A stretch of 64,000 nucleotides of DNA, taken from the NCBI RefSeq assembly GCF_026652115.1, contig NZ_JAPPSQ010000009.1, positions 1-64,000 of the forward strand. Reading direction: 5' to 3'. The notes beneath the pieces were generated by a model that was not told the origin of the DNA, searched no databases, and saw nothing but the letters and a program-made list of their open reading frames with translations. The position numbers and the translations under genes are program-made. Origin of the DNA: Algoriphagus sp. PAP.12 (GTDB lineage Bacteria; Bacteroidota; Bacteroidia; Cytophagales; Cyclobacteriaceae). Of the stretch, positions 28,367-37,797 are shown piece after piece (position 1 is the stretch's first letter; each line of letters starts with the position of its first letter).

Positions 28367-29470
28367 ATGCTTTCTTATTTACTGAATTATGTAGTGTGGG
28401 ATCCCAATCCAGCTGTTTTTGCTGGTTTTGAGCGCCTGAGATGGTATAGCCTTCTCTTTGCCTTGGGATTTATCATCTCCCAGCAGTTCATGATTTACTT
28501 TTTCAAAAAAGAAGGGCAAAATCCCGAATTGGTTGACAAACTAACCGTTTACATGGTTTTAGCTACCATTATCGGAGCTCGTTTGGGCCATGTTTTATTC
28601 TACGAACCGGACAAATATCTCAGCAATCCCATCGAAATCCTGAAAGTTTGGGAAGGAGGGTTAGCCTCTCATGGAGCAGCTATTGCCATTTTATTTGCCC
28701 TTTGGCTTTATACTAAAAGAACTCCCGGCCAAAGCTATCTCTGGGTGGTAGATAGAATCGTCATCGTAACGGCCATGACAGGAGCTTTGATCCGGTTTGG
28801 GAACCTGATGAACTCAGAAATTGGTGGAAAAGATTCGGGTTCAGACACAGGAATTGTGTATATGTGGCATACGGATGAATTGCTTCAATCTCTTCGAGTA
28901 CCGATCGAATCGATTGATTCTTATAAACCATCAGATCGTGAAGGAGAAGCTACCGGAAATGGAGTGGTTCCTGTGAATATTGAAATCAAAATCAATAAAG
29001 GAAACTTCACCAAAGAAACACTTGAGACCACACTCAGAAGCGATATTAAGTATGCTTTGACTCAGTTTGAATCCTCTAAAACTTATTTAGCTGAGGAACC
29101 TGAAAGCCCACTGGATATGATATTGGAAGAAAATAGCAGTGGATATGTGGCCACTGTAAAAACATTTGGCCGAGTGAAATATCCAACCCAAATCTATGAG
29201 TCTCTTTCTTACTTTGTCATTTTCTTGATTCTTCTTTCCATTTGGGCTAAATACAAGTCACAAGTCCCAGAAGGCCTATTGCTTGGTCTCTTCTTGATCA
29301 TGGTGTTTGGAATGAGATTCGTTTGGGAGTTTTTCAAAGAAAACCAAGTGGAATTTGAAGATGCAATGCAATACAATATGGGACAGCTTTTGAGTATTCC
29401 TTTAGTATTAATTGGGGTAGGCTTGATTATTCGAGCTTTGAAAAACGGGCTTCCCAAAAAGATCAATTAA
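28367..29470 (+). CDS. lgt: Prolipoprotein diacylglyceryl transferase
   Basis: Membrane enzyme that attaches diacylglycerol to the lipobox cysteine of prolipoproteins. Motifs present are [11 protein letters not shown] at the N-terminus, [28 protein letters not shown] and the signature [13 protein letters not shown], with [12 protein letters not shown] after the insert. At 367 residues it is about 90 longer than E. coli Lgt. The extra length is a soluble segment around residues 175-260 between the signature and the last helices. It begins 5 nt after nadE, and its stop codon interlocks with that of yidD on the other strand. Confidence 0.93.
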   Translation: MLSYLLNYVVWDPNPAVFAGFERLRWYSLLFALGFIISQQFMIYFFKKEGQNPELVDKLTVYMVLATIIGARLGHVLFYEPDKYLSNPIEILKVWEGGLASHGAAIAILFALWLYTKRTPGQSYLWVVDRIVIVTAMTGALIRFGNLMNSEIGGKDSGSDTGIVYMWHTDELLQSLRVPIESIDSYKPSDREGEATGNGVVPVNIEIKINKGNFTKETLETTLRSDIKYALTQFESSKTYLAEEPESPLDMILEENSSGYVATVKTFGRVKYPTQIYESLSYFVIFLILLSIWAKYKSQVPEGLLLGLFLIMVFGMRFVWEFFKENQVEFEDAMQYNMGQLLSIPLVLIGVGLIIRALKNGLPKKIN

Positions 29471-29691
29471 GGGACAGGATCATGTCCATGGCCTCCCCAT
29501 GGATGGCAGCGACCGATCCGTTTCAAACCCATCCAGCCACCTTTGAAAGGACCATGTTTCAAGATTGCTTCTTTCATATATTGGCTACAAGTAGGTGTAT
29601 ACCTACAATTTGAAGGAAATAAGGGCGAAATCATGTATTGGTAAACCAATACTGGGAATATTGCAATCTTTCTGATGAGTGTTTTAACCAT
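29467..29691 (-). CDS. yidD: Membrane protein insertion efficiency factor YidD
   Basis: A 74-residue YidD protein that assists YidC-dependent membrane insertion. Family blocks are [20 protein letters not shown], then [19 protein letters not shown] and the terminal [15 protein letters not shown] start at ATG 29691 (MVKTLIRKI) rather than at 29730, because the family begins with a short basic amphipathic helix there. Convergent with lgt through a shared TTAA in which both stop codons lie. Confidence 0.93.
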   Translation of the reverse strand: MVKTLIRKIAIFPVLVYQYMISPLFPSNCRYTPTCSQYMKEAILKHGPFKGGWMGLKRIGRCHPWGGHGHDPVP

Positions 29692-29752
29692 TTGTATTAC
29701 CTTTTGAAAAGGTCTCGATCTAGAAACCAAAAGTATTGAATCAGAATTCCTT

Positions 29753-31207
29753 TTGAAACTGAAAATTTTACATAAACTAGTAATTATACTCTTTTGTCTT
29801 TTATGGGAATTGCCGATTGGCTTTGCTCAGGACACCTCTTTGGCACCAGCCAACTCTAATGCTGGTGATACTCCAGAACGAGTGAAGGTGAATAACATCT
29901 TTATCATTGGGAATGAGAAAACTCAAAAAAACATCATTCTTAGAGAACTCGATTTTACAACTGACTTCTATTATGATTGGGCCACATTTTTAGAAATAAT
30001 AGAAGCTGACCAAAAGAAAATATATAATCTTAGATTATTTACCTCAGTTGAGATAACTCCTTTGATCACCGGTGAAGAAGAAGTTGAAGTATTGATTGCC
30101 GTAAAAGAAAGATGGTACATTCTTCCTTCATTGATTTTTCAATTGGCAGATAGGAATTTTTCAGAATGGTGGACCAACCAAAATCGTGATTTTTCTCGTG
30201 TTAATTATGGCTTGCGACTATCTCATTCCAACGTTGGTGGAAGAAATGAAAAACTAAAATTCGCAGGCCAATTAGGTTTTACAAAAGCCTTGGATCTGCA
30301 ATACAGCAAACCTTATATCGACAAGAAACAAAAGCATGGTCTGGCCATGCAGGTCACCTATTTTGAGCAGAAAAATATCCCCCTCAAATCAAGTAATAAC
30401 AAACAAGTATTCTATACCAATGAAACAGAGGATGTATTGCGAAGAAATATCGGTTTGGCCATGCGCTACACTTATCGCAGAACATTCTATAATTTTCATT
30501 TCTTGACGCTTGGGTACAGCAACACCAAAGTTCACCCTGATGTCTTGATCCAAAACCCGGAATATTTTCAACATGGTGACAATAAACTCCGCTACCTCTA
30601 TGCCACCTATAGTTTCCGACATGATCGTAGAGACAATGTTTCTTATGCTACCGATGGAGAATTGTTACAAATCTCTGCCACCAAATATGGATTGTTTTAC
30701 ACCAAAGAATTGGACGAGGTAGAAGTCAATTTGACTGCCAATAAGTATTTTAAATTCAACGAGAAATTCCACTTTGTAACTGGCCTGACTGCCAACTGGT
30801 TTTTGAGTATCAGTCAACCCTATACTTTGGTAAGGGGGATTGGCTATAGCCCTAACTTTATCCGGGGCTATGAGCTAAACGTCATAGAAGGTCAACAACT
30901 CTATGTGCATAAAAACAGCTTTCGATGGAAGTTTGTGGATTATGACATAGACATTTCTAGTCTGGTACCTCTCGAGCAATTTAGCACCATTCCTATCCGG
31001 TTATATCTCAGTGCGAATTTTGACCATGGCTATGTAAAAGACCGTAATTTCAAACCTGAAAACGCCAATTTGACCAATCAATATCTATTTGGATATGGAC
31101 TGGGAATTGATTTTGTTGGATTGTATGATAATGCAATCAGATTTGAATATTCTTTCAATAATAATGGCGGGGCCAACTTCTTCCTAAACTTCAAAGCTCC
31201 CTTTTAA
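29753..31207 (+). CDS. Omp85/BamA-like outer membrane protein
   Basis: A 484-residue exported protein. The start is TTG, directly followed by a convincing signal peptide ([23 protein letters not shown]). A POTRA-like repeat (about 45-120: [21 protein letters not shown] and [15 protein letters not shown]) precedes a beta-barrel region whose end is [22 protein letters not shown] with a terminal Phe. It has one POTRA-like domain rather than the five of BamA, so it resembles the shorter Omp85 surface-antigen family of Bacteroidetes. Role in transport or assembly is unknown. The decayed barrel remnant lies downstream. Confidence 0.78.
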   Translation: MKLKILHKLVIILFCLLWELPIGFAQDTSLAPANSNAGDTPERVKVNNIFIIGNEKTQKNIILRELDFTTDFYYDWATFLEIIEADQKKIYNLRLFTSVEITPLITGEEEVEVLIAVKERWYILPSLIFQLADRNFSEWWTNQNRDFSRVNYGLRLSHSNVGGRNEKLKFAGQLGFTKALDLQYSKPYIDKKQKHGLAMQVTYFEQKNIPLKSSNNKQVFYTNETEDVLRRNIGLAMRYTYRRTFYNFHFLTLGYSNTKVHPDVLIQNPEYFQHGDNKLRYLYATYSFRHDRRDNVSYATDGELLQISATKYGLFYTKELDEVEVNLTANKYFKFNEKFHFVTGLTANWFLSISQPYTLVRGIGYSPNFIRGYELNVIEGQQLYVHKNSFRWKFVDYDIDISSLVPLEQFSTIPIRLYLSANFDHGYVKDRNFKPENANLTNQYLFGYGLGIDFVGLYDNAIRFEYSFNNNGGANFFLNFKAPF

Positions 31208-31215
31208 CTTGAAAA

Positions 31216-31252
31216 AATCACTTGATTATTTAGTGATTAGTTGATTTTTTTT
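31216..31252 (+). terminator. Possible weak terminator of the Omp85-like gene
   Basis: A 7-bp stem AATCACT/AGTGATT with a 9-nt loop is followed, after 6 nt, by a run of eight T. The stem is AT-rich and the T-run is offset, so termination is uncertain. Confidence 0.35.
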
Positions 31253-31256
31253 AACT

Positions 31257-31681
31257 AATTTACACATAGATTTTCAAGTCTCCAAACAGTTATCCTTGAG
31301 ATCTCGAGTACTTTGGAGTGATGTTAATGTTAATAATTCCCAAAGCCATGGTTACATGATCCTCCAGGATGTCAAATTGGGGATGAACCGCTGGAGATTA
31401 ACAGGCAGATAAACCCTATTTGATACGATGATTAGGATTCAAGAATTTACACTTTTGAAAACCATGTCCTTTGGACTTTTTCGATCCCAGCCTTCTCTGG
31501 ACAAGGCCAACGATTTTATTTGATTGGACAATATGATCTAGGTAAGAAAACCACCCTGAATTTGCGATTTGCTCGAACTACCTATGCCGATCGAGATAAA
31601 ATCAGTAGTGGATTGCAAGAAATTGCCAGTTCCCACCAAACTGAAAGCAGTTTTTTGATCCGATATTTCTTGAATCGTTAA
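31257..31681 (+). pseudogene. 3' remnant of a helix-hairpin-helix/beta-barrel protein gene
   Basis: Translation in pieces gives a recognisable C-terminus. The first piece (31257 onward) reads HIDFQVSKQLSLRSRVLWSD, then GYMILQDVKLGMNRWRLTGR, and hits TAA. After a frame change and a further in-frame TAG at 31433 come DSRIYTFENHVLWTFSIPAF, GQGQRFYLIGQYDLGKKTTL, LRFARTTYADRDKISSGLQE and LIRYFLNR, ending at TAA. I recognise this as the barrel end of the long Bacteroidetes ComEA-like helix-hairpin-helix proteins (about 650 aa). The 5' three quarters are missing and at least two stops plus a frameshift are present. This explains the 540-bp stretch without an open gene. Confidence 0.75.
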
Positions 31682-31723
31682 TTTTCCATCAATGGTGTAT
31701 AGATACCTTCCATTTTTTAATAA

Positions 31724-31735
31724 TTTGACGTCAAA
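31724..31735. promoter_or_regulatory. 12-bp perfect palindrome TTTGACGTCAAA
   Basis: The palindrome ends 11 nt before the metzincin start codon at 31747. Its dyad symmetry and position suggest an operator for a dimeric regulator, but no regulator is identified. Confidence 0.35.
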
Positions 31736-31746
31736 GACAAACCTTT

Positions 31747-34176
31747 ATGAAAAGAACATTTACCACCACCTTCTTCCTTCTTTTCTGCATTTTCCAGATT
31801 CAGGCCCAAGGCTTGGATTTAAGTAAAATGACCAAAAAAGAAGGATTTATTACCTTTTATCTGGATGAGGATAAAGGGAAAATTTATCTGGAAATCGACA
31901 AACTAGATAACGAATTTCTCTATGTAAGCTCTCTGACAGCGGGTGTAGGATCCAATGATCTCGGTCTTGACCGCGGTCAATTGGGCGGTACCAGAATCGT
32001 TGAATTTCGCAAAACCGGAAACAAGCTTTTAATGGTTCATAAAAACTATGATTTCAGAGCTTATTCAGACAACCCGTATGAAGTAAAAAGTATTCAGGAT
32101 GCCTTTGCCGAGTCAGTACTTTGGGGCTTTGAAATCGCTCAGAAAGACGGAGACAAAATGATTGTGGACGCTACCAACTTCTATATGCAGGATACGCACG
32201 GAGTTGGTGACAGACTGACTCAACGAAGACAAGGGAGCTATCGAACTGATGCTTCTAGATCCGGTCTTTATTACCCGATGATCAAAAACTTCCCTGAAAA
32301 CACAGAAGTGGAAGCCACAATCACCTTAACAGGCAATGCAACTGGTGGCTTGGTAAGATCAGTAACTCCTAGTCCAGATGCGGTTACTGTGAGACAAAGA
32401 CATTCCTTCATCAAATTACCTGATGATCAATACACGCCACGTGAATTCGATCCTAGAGCTGGATTTTTCTCCATCAATTACATGGATTTCACCACGCCAA
32501 TTTCTGAGCCAATTGTCAAAAGATTTATTTCCAGACATAGATTGATCAAGAAAAATCCAAATGCAACGGTTTCAGAAGTGGTTGAACCGATCGTTTATTA
32601 TTTGGATAGAGGAACACCAGAGCCAGTTGCCTCGGCATTGATCGAAGGTGGGAACTGGTGGAATCAGGCTTTTGAAGCGGCTGGATTCAAAGATGCATTC
32701 CGCGTCGAATTAGCTCCTGAGGGAATGGATTTGATGGATGTGAGATACAATGTGATCCAATGGGTTCACCGGTCCACTCGTGGCTGGTCTTATGGTAGCA
32801 GCGTTCGTGATCCAAGAACAGGAGAAATTCTAAAAGGCCACGTTTCTTTGGGATCCCTTCGAGTAAGACAGGATTATTTGATTGCCCAAGGCTTGATCCA
32901 ACCTTTTGAAGAAGGAAAAGAAGCTGACCCAAGAATGCTTGAAATGGCCTTGGCTAGGTTGAGACAGCTTTCTGCACATGAAATAGGTCATACTATCGGC
33001 TTGGCACATAGCTATGCAACATCTGCCGACAATCGTTCATCCGTAATGGATTACCCTTACCCTTTGATTACTATGAATTCCAAAGGTGAAATCGATTTGA
33101 GTGATGCCTATGATGATAAAATCGGAGCCTGGGACAAATGGGCTATAACAGTAGGATATGGATATCCTAAAGCAGGTCAAAGTGAAACAGAGTTTATCAA
33201 TGAAACTTTGGAAAAAACCTATGAAGATGGCCATGAATTCATCACCGATTCGGATTCAAGAGATCCTAGCGGTGCACATCCAAGATCACACTTGTGGGAT
33301 AATGGAAATTCAGCTTCAGAAGAATTATTAAGAATGCTTGAGATTAGAAAAGCAAAATTGGCAACTTTCGGTCTGAATGCCATTCCAACTGGAACACCAG
33401 AAGCATTATTAGAAGAAGTTTTGGTTCCTTTATACTTAATGCACAGATATCAACTAGAGGCAGCCAGCAAAGTGATTGGGGGATTGGATTACAATTACAA
33501 AGTAAAAGGCGACAACCAACCTCAACACTCTTGGGTGTCATCTTCCGACCAATCAAATGCACTAAATGCTCTTTTAACCACTATTTCTCCAGAGGAGTTG
33601 GAGATTCCTGCTGATATTTTAGCATTGATCCCACCAAGACCTTATGGGTTTTATAGAAACAGAGAAACATTCGTGTCCAGAACTGGTCCAGTTTTCGATC
33701 CAATTGCACCTGCCGAAAGCGTGGTAGATTTGACTTTGGACTTCTTGCTTGAATCCGGAAGAGCAAACAGGATATACCTTCAAAAACTTCAAAATAGTTC
33801 ACTTCCTGGATTTGAGGATCTTTTGAAGAAAATAGATGAATCTGTTTTCCAAAAATCACTTCCATCAGGACTAAAAGGAGAAATCAAGATGATGACCGAG
33901 GCAAAAATCGTTGATCATTTAATTTCTTTGGCAAACAATGCCAATGCCTCCAATACTGTCAGAGGATTGATCAGAGCCTATTTGGATGGTTTAGCAAATA
34001 AAAGTTTGAATTCTAGAAACGGTTCAACATTGTTTGCTGCCCACTCAAGCTATCTTGCGGATAAAATCAATTCTTATCTGGAATTACCTCAAGAATTGGT
34101 CGTTCAAGAAAGTCTTAAAGTACCGGATGGATCACCCATCGGCAGTGAAAGCATGACTTGCGACATGGATTATTAA
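31747..34176 (+). CDS. Secreted zinc metalloprotease, DUF5117/DUF4953 metzincin
   Basis: An 809-residue exported protein with the signal peptide TTTFFLLFCIFQIQAQ. The first 200 residues match the DUF5117 region (FITFYLDEDKGKIYLEIDKL, VSSLTAGVGSNDLG). The metzincin zinc site HEIGHTIGLAH begins at His411 and the Met-turn SVMDYP follows about 20 residues later. A C-terminal all-helical domain runs to the end. There is no lipobox and I see no T9SS C-terminal sorting domain, so it is probably periplasmic. The substrate is unknown. Its own terminator follows. Confidence 0.88.
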   Translation: MKRTFTTTFFLLFCIFQIQAQGLDLSKMTKKEGFITFYLDEDKGKIYLEIDKLDNEFLYVSSLTAGVGSNDLGLDRGQLGGTRIVEFRKTGNKLLMVHKNYDFRAYSDNPYEVKSIQDAFAESVLWGFEIAQKDGDKMIVDATNFYMQDTHGVGDRLTQRRQGSYRTDASRSGLYYPMIKNFPENTEVEATITLTGNATGGLVRSVTPSPDAVTVRQRHSFIKLPDDQYTPREFDPRAGFFSINYMDFTTPISEPIVKRFISRHRLIKKNPNATVSEVVEPIVYYLDRGTPEPVASALIEGGNWWNQAFEAAGFKDAFRVELAPEGMDLMDVRYNVIQWVHRSTRGWSYGSSVRDPRTGEILKGHVSLGSLRVRQDYLIAQGLIQPFEEGKEADPRMLEMALARLRQLSAHEIGHTIGLAHSYATSADNRSSVMDYPYPLITMNSKGEIDLSDAYDDKIGAWDKWAITVGYGYPKAGQSETEFINETLEKTYEDGHEFITDSDSRDPSGAHPRSHLWDNGNSASEELLRMLEIRKAKLATFGLNAIPTGTPEALLEEVLVPLYLMHRYQLEAASKVIGGLDYNYKVKGDNQPQHSWVSSSDQSNALNALLTTISPEELEIPADILALIPPRPYGFYRNRETFVSRTGPVFDPIAPAESVVDLTLDFLLESGRANRIYLQKLQNSSLPGFEDLLKKIDESVFQKSLPSGLKGEIKMMTEAKIVDHLISLANNANASNTVRGLIRAYLDGLANKSLNSRNGSTLFAAHSSYLADKINSYLELPQELVVQESLKVPDGSPIGSESMTCDMDY

Positions 34177-34183
34177 TCTTTTG

Positions 34184-34212
34184 AAGGCCGAGATCTTTTC
34201 TCGGCCTTTTTT
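34184..34212 (+). terminator. Rho-independent terminator of the metzincin gene
   Basis: A 10-bp perfect stem AAGGCCGAGA/TCTCGGCCTT with a 5-nt loop, ending in six T, starts 7 nt past the stop codon. Confidence 0.9.
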
Positions 34213-34274
34213 ATTCAAACTCTTCAAAACAAGATTCCCCGCTTGGAAATATGAATTCTTCATTGAAAAACTTA

Positions 34275-34309
34275 GATTAAGGAGAATAAATCACTCTTAA
34301 TCAATTTTT
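34275..34309 (+). promoter_or_regulatory. Leader hairpin followed by T-run before the DRHyd/TPR-S gene
   Basis: GATTAAG (34275-34281) pairs with CTTAATC (34296-34302) over a 14-nt loop. Six T follow at 34304-34309, ending 4 nt before the ATG. The stem is short and AT-rich. It might be a weak attenuator or a protein-binding dyad. Confidence 0.3.
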
Positions 34310-34313
34310 TAAA

Positions 34314-35693
34314 ATGGGAGAAACTAAAAGAAGATGTTTTGTGGTCATGGGCTTTGGAATCAAAACCGATTTTGTAAATGGCCGAAAACTGGATTTAAAC
34401 AAATCCTATCGGCTTCTAATCAAACCAGTGGTGGAAGCTAAAAACCTGGAATGTGTCAGAGCGGATGAAATCCTCCACTCTGGAAATATAGATGTACAAA
34501 TGTATCGAGAACTTCTCGAAGCTGATTTGGTCATTGCTGATCTTTCTACAGCTAATCCAAATGCCTTATATGAACTAGGGGTCAGACATGCATTGAGACC
34601 TTATACCACCATTGTCATTTCCGAAGACAAATTGGTTTACCCCTTTGATCTCAATCATATTCTGATCACCAGTTATCAACATTTAGGAGACGCTATTGAT
34701 TATGAAGAAGTGGAGCGCTTTAGGGATACACTTGGAAAACTCATCGACTCTGTAATTGACAAAGATGAATCAGACAGTCCGGTTTATACTTATTTGAATT
34801 CTTTGGTCCCCCCCTCTATTCATAAGAAAATCAAAGAAGCAATTCAGGACTCTCCTCCTGTAGCCGCCCCAGCCGCAGAACCTTCAGCAGCAGTTGGCAA
34901 GGCCTTTTCACTCATTATCCAAGAAGCAGAAGACGCCATTGAGGTCAAGGACTTTGCAAAAGCTCGGGACCTTTTCAAATCTGCCCAAATCCTCTCTGGA
35001 GATCAAAAGGACACCTATCTGGTTCATCGACTGGCTTTTTGTACCTACAAAGCAGCCGAACCGGATTTGGTAAGTTCACTTTATCAATCTTTGGAATTGC
35101 TAAAATCCATCAATCTGGCTCATACAAATGATCCTGAAACAGTCTCTTCTGCTGGCGCAGTGGAGAAAAAACTATATGAATGTGGTGAAGGAAACCAGCA
35201 TCTGGAGGATTCCATTTTATATTACCAAAGAAGTTACTATTTGCTTAATAATCGATATAATGGTATCAGCTTGGCCATGACCTTGGTCTATCGAGCGACA
35301 TCCTCCATTGCAAAAACAGATCAAGATCGCATTGCCGATTTAATTTTTGCTCGAAGAACATGGGAAAGAGTCTTATTTTTATGTGACAGGGATTGGCCTA
35401 TCATACTTTCTAAAGAGATGAACGACTCCCAGTTGATGAATGATGGAACCAAAGACGGACAAGAATTAGGAGAATATTATAACTCCCAAAAATATTGGAT
35501 CCTTGTCAATCGAGCTGAAGCTTTATTCGGTCTGGGCAGATTTGACGAATTCAGGCAATCAATAGAGGAATCCAAAAAAGTCCAGCATCATCCTTGGCAA
35601 GTTGAGAGCTTTCAACAACAATTGGGTAAATTAGCGACTGAAATGAAAAAAGTCGGGCATCTTCTTGAACCAAAATGGATCTCTCCCGATTAA
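34314..35693 (+). CDS. DRHyd-like plus TPR-S protein, ASK-kinase-core homologue
   Basis: A 459-residue two-domain protein. Residues 1-150 form a nucleoside-deoxyribosyltransferase/TIR-like Rossmannoid domain: RRCFVVMGFG, VRADEILHSGNI, and ADLVIADLSTANPNALYELG followed by RHAL. Glu87 is placed like the catalytic Glu of base-hydrolysing relatives. An Ala/Pro linker (about 180-195) leads to a helical-repeat domain with YLVHRLAFCTYKA, HTNDPETVSSAGAVEKKLYE and NNRYNGISLAM. The latter matches the MAP3K TRAF-binding region (DUF4071/TPR-S) of animal ASK1. Bacterial relatives are discussed as nucleotide-sensing conflict-system components. The function here is not shown. The M3 peptidase gene starts 23 nt downstream. 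Confidence 0.75.
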   Translation: MGETKRRCFVVMGFGIKTDFVNGRKLDLNKSYRLLIKPVVEAKNLECVRADEILHSGNIDVQMYRELLEADLVIADLSTANPNALYELGVRHALRPYTTIVISEDKLVYPFDLNHILITSYQHLGDAIDYEEVERFRDTLGKLIDSVIDKDESDSPVYTYLNSLVPPSIHKKIKEAIQDSPPVAAPAAEPSAAVGKAFSLIIQEAEDAIEVKDFAKARDLFKSAQILSGDQKDTYLVHRLAFCTYKAAEPDLVSSLYQSLELLKSINLAHTNDPETVSSAGAVEKKLYECGEGNQHLEDSILYYQRSYYLLNNRYNGISLAMTLVYRATSSIAKTDQDRIADLIFARRTWERVLFLCDRDWPIILSKEMNDSQLMNDGTKDGQELGEYYNSQKYWILVNRAEALFGLGRFDEFRQSIEESKKVQHHPWQVESFQQQLGKLATEMKKVGHLLEPKWISPD

Positions 35694-35716
35694 GTAATTA
35701 AGCTAATCGAATCTTT

Positions 35717-37750
35717 ATGAATAACCCACTTTTGGCGAATTTCACCACGCCATTTGAGACTGCACCATTTGATAAAATCAAAAACGAAGACTTTTTACCT
35801 GCTATTAAAAAGGCAATCAAACTAGCCAAAACGGAAATTTCTAGCATCAAGTCTGAACCACTTCCGACCTTTGAAAATACCGTTGAAGCTTTAGATTTGG
35901 CAGGTAAAAAACTTAATGTTATTTCTTCTATATTTTTCAATCTCAATTCCGCTGAGACAAATGAAGAAATTCAAAAGTTGGCTCGTGAGATTTCACCATT
36001 GCTGACAGAATACTCGAATGACATTCTGTTGGACAAAGAACTATACGAGCGGATTTCTCAAGTTTTCAACCAAAAAGAAGAATTAAATCTAAGTCCTGAG
36101 CAAAAAACCTTATTAGAGAAATCTTACAAATCTTTTGTAAGAAATGGAGCCAAACTTTCCGATGAAGATGCTTCAACTCTTCGAAAGATAGATCAGGAAT
36201 TGGCCCAAAAATCTCTTCAATTTGGTGAAAATGTATTAGCAGAAACCAATAAATATGTCCATTTCGTAGAATCTGAAGACCTTTTAGCTGGTTTGCCGGA
36301 TAGCATCAAAGAAGCAGCTGCTCAAATCGCTGAAGAAAAAGGGAAACCTGGCCAATGGGCTTTTACCCTTGCCTATCCATCCTATATTCCGGCAATGACC
36401 TATTTGAAAAACAGGTCTTTGAGAAAGGAATTATTCATTGCATACAATACAAAATCTAGTAAAGGTGATGACTTGGACAATCAAGAAACAATCAAGTCAA
36501 TCCTGAAACTCAGAGATCAACGAGCCAAGCTATTAGGATACCAATCTCATGCACACTTTGTTCTGGAAGAAAGGATGGCAAAAAGCCCCCAGGCGGTCAT
36601 GGATTTCTTGAAAAACATGTTGGTTAAAGCCAAGCCAAAGGCTGAGCAAGAAGTTGCTGAATTGGAAGCTTATGCGCAGAGATTGGATGATCTGGATCGA
36701 TTGGAAAAATGGGATTTCGCATTCTACTCTGAGCTTCTTAAAAAAGAAAAATACGAATTGGATGATGAGCTATTAAGACCTTATTTCCAATTGAAAAATG
36801 TGATCAATGGTGTTTTCCAAACAGCTGAAAAACTCTATGGGCTTCAATTCATCCCCAATCCTGATATACCTGTTTATCATCCAGATGTAACTGCATATGA
36901 GGTGAAAAATCAGGAAGGAAAGCATATTTCGGTATTCTACGCAGACTTTTTCCCACGTGCTGGAAAGCGAAATGGAGCTTGGATGACCAGCTTCAAAGGT
37001 CAATTTCAATCTCATGGTCAAGACCACAGACCTCATGTTTCCATTGTCTGTAATTTCACCAAACCAACCAAGAGCAAGCCAAGTCTTTTAACCTTCAATG
37101 AGGTCACAACGCTATTCCATGAATTCGGTCATGCCCTCCATGGAATGTTGGCAAATGGACATTATGAAACCCTTTCTGGAACCAGCGTCTATTGGGATTT
37201 TGTAGAGCTTCCTTCTCAGATTTTCGAGAATTGGTGTTATGAAAAAGAGTGTCTGGATCTATTTGCAAGGCATTATGAAACAGGAGAAAAAATCCCAGAG
37301 AAGCTGATTGAAAGAATCAAGAAAGCGGCCAACTTCCAACAAGGCTATCAAACTGTTCGCCAATTGAGTTTTGGCTTGCTTGACATGGCTTATCACAATC
37401 AAGACCCTGCTAGAATTCAGGATATTTTTGATTTTGAAAAAACGGTCATGAAGCAAACCGAACTCCTACCCGATGTTCCTGGAACATTGATGAGTACTTC
37501 ATTCTCTCATATTTTCCAAGGGGGATATTCAGCTGGCTACTATAGCTATAAATGGGCAGAAGTACTGGATGCAGATGCTTTTGAGTTATTTCAGGAGAAT
37601 GGAGTTTTTGATCCAGAAACTGCAGAATCATTTCAGAAAAATATCCTTTCAGCAGGTGGAAGTGAGCATCCATCTGTCTTGTATAAACGATTTAGAGGTA
37701 GAGAACCCAAACCAGATGCACTATTGAGAAGAGCGGGATTGATTAACTAA
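35717..37750 (+). CDS. M3 family metallopeptidase (oligopeptidase A/Dcp type)
   Basis: A 677-residue cytosolic zinc oligopeptidase. It starts with NPLLANFTTPFETAPFDKI, typical of Dcp/PrlC proteins, and contains the zinc motif HEFGHALHGML beginning at His468 together with SGTSVYWDFVELPSQIFENW. The C-terminal block GGYSAGYYSYKWAEVLDADAF holds substrate-binding tyrosines. There is no signal peptide. The substrate is probably short peptides. Dipeptidyl carboxypeptidase and oligopeptidase A cannot be separated by eye. Confidence 0.92.
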   Translation: MNNPLLANFTTPFETAPFDKIKNEDFLPAIKKAIKLAKTEISSIKSEPLPTFENTVEALDLAGKKLNVISSIFFNLNSAETNEEIQKLAREISPLLTEYSNDILLDKELYERISQVFNQKEELNLSPEQKTLLEKSYKSFVRNGAKLSDEDASTLRKIDQELAQKSLQFGENVLAETNKYVHFVESEDLLAGLPDSIKEAAAQIAEEKGKPGQWAFTLAYPSYIPAMTYLKNRSLRKELFIAYNTKSSKGDDLDNQETIKSILKLRDQRAKLLGYQSHAHFVLEERMAKSPQAVMDFLKNMLVKAKPKAEQEVAELEAYAQRLDDLDRLEKWDFAFYSELLKKEKYELDDELLRPYFQLKNVINGVFQTAEKLYGLQFIPNPDIPVYHPDVTAYEVKNQEGKHISVFYADFFPRAGKRNGAWMTSFKGQFQSHGQDHRPHVSIVCNFTKPTKSKPSLLTFNEVTTLFHEFGHALHGMLANGHYETLSGTSVYWDFVELPSQIFENWCYEKECLDLFARHYETGEKIPEKLIERIKKAANFQQGYQTVRQLSFGLLDMAYHNQDPARIQDIFDFEKTVMKQTELLPDVPGTLMSTSFSHIFQGGYSAGYYSYKWAEVLDADAFELFQENGVFDPETAESFQKNILSAGGSEHPSVLYKRFRGREPKPDALLRRAGLIN

Positions 37751-37797
37751 CCTTTGTTTTTCGAAATTGTAGAATTATCTTCTGAAAAATTTCCAAG

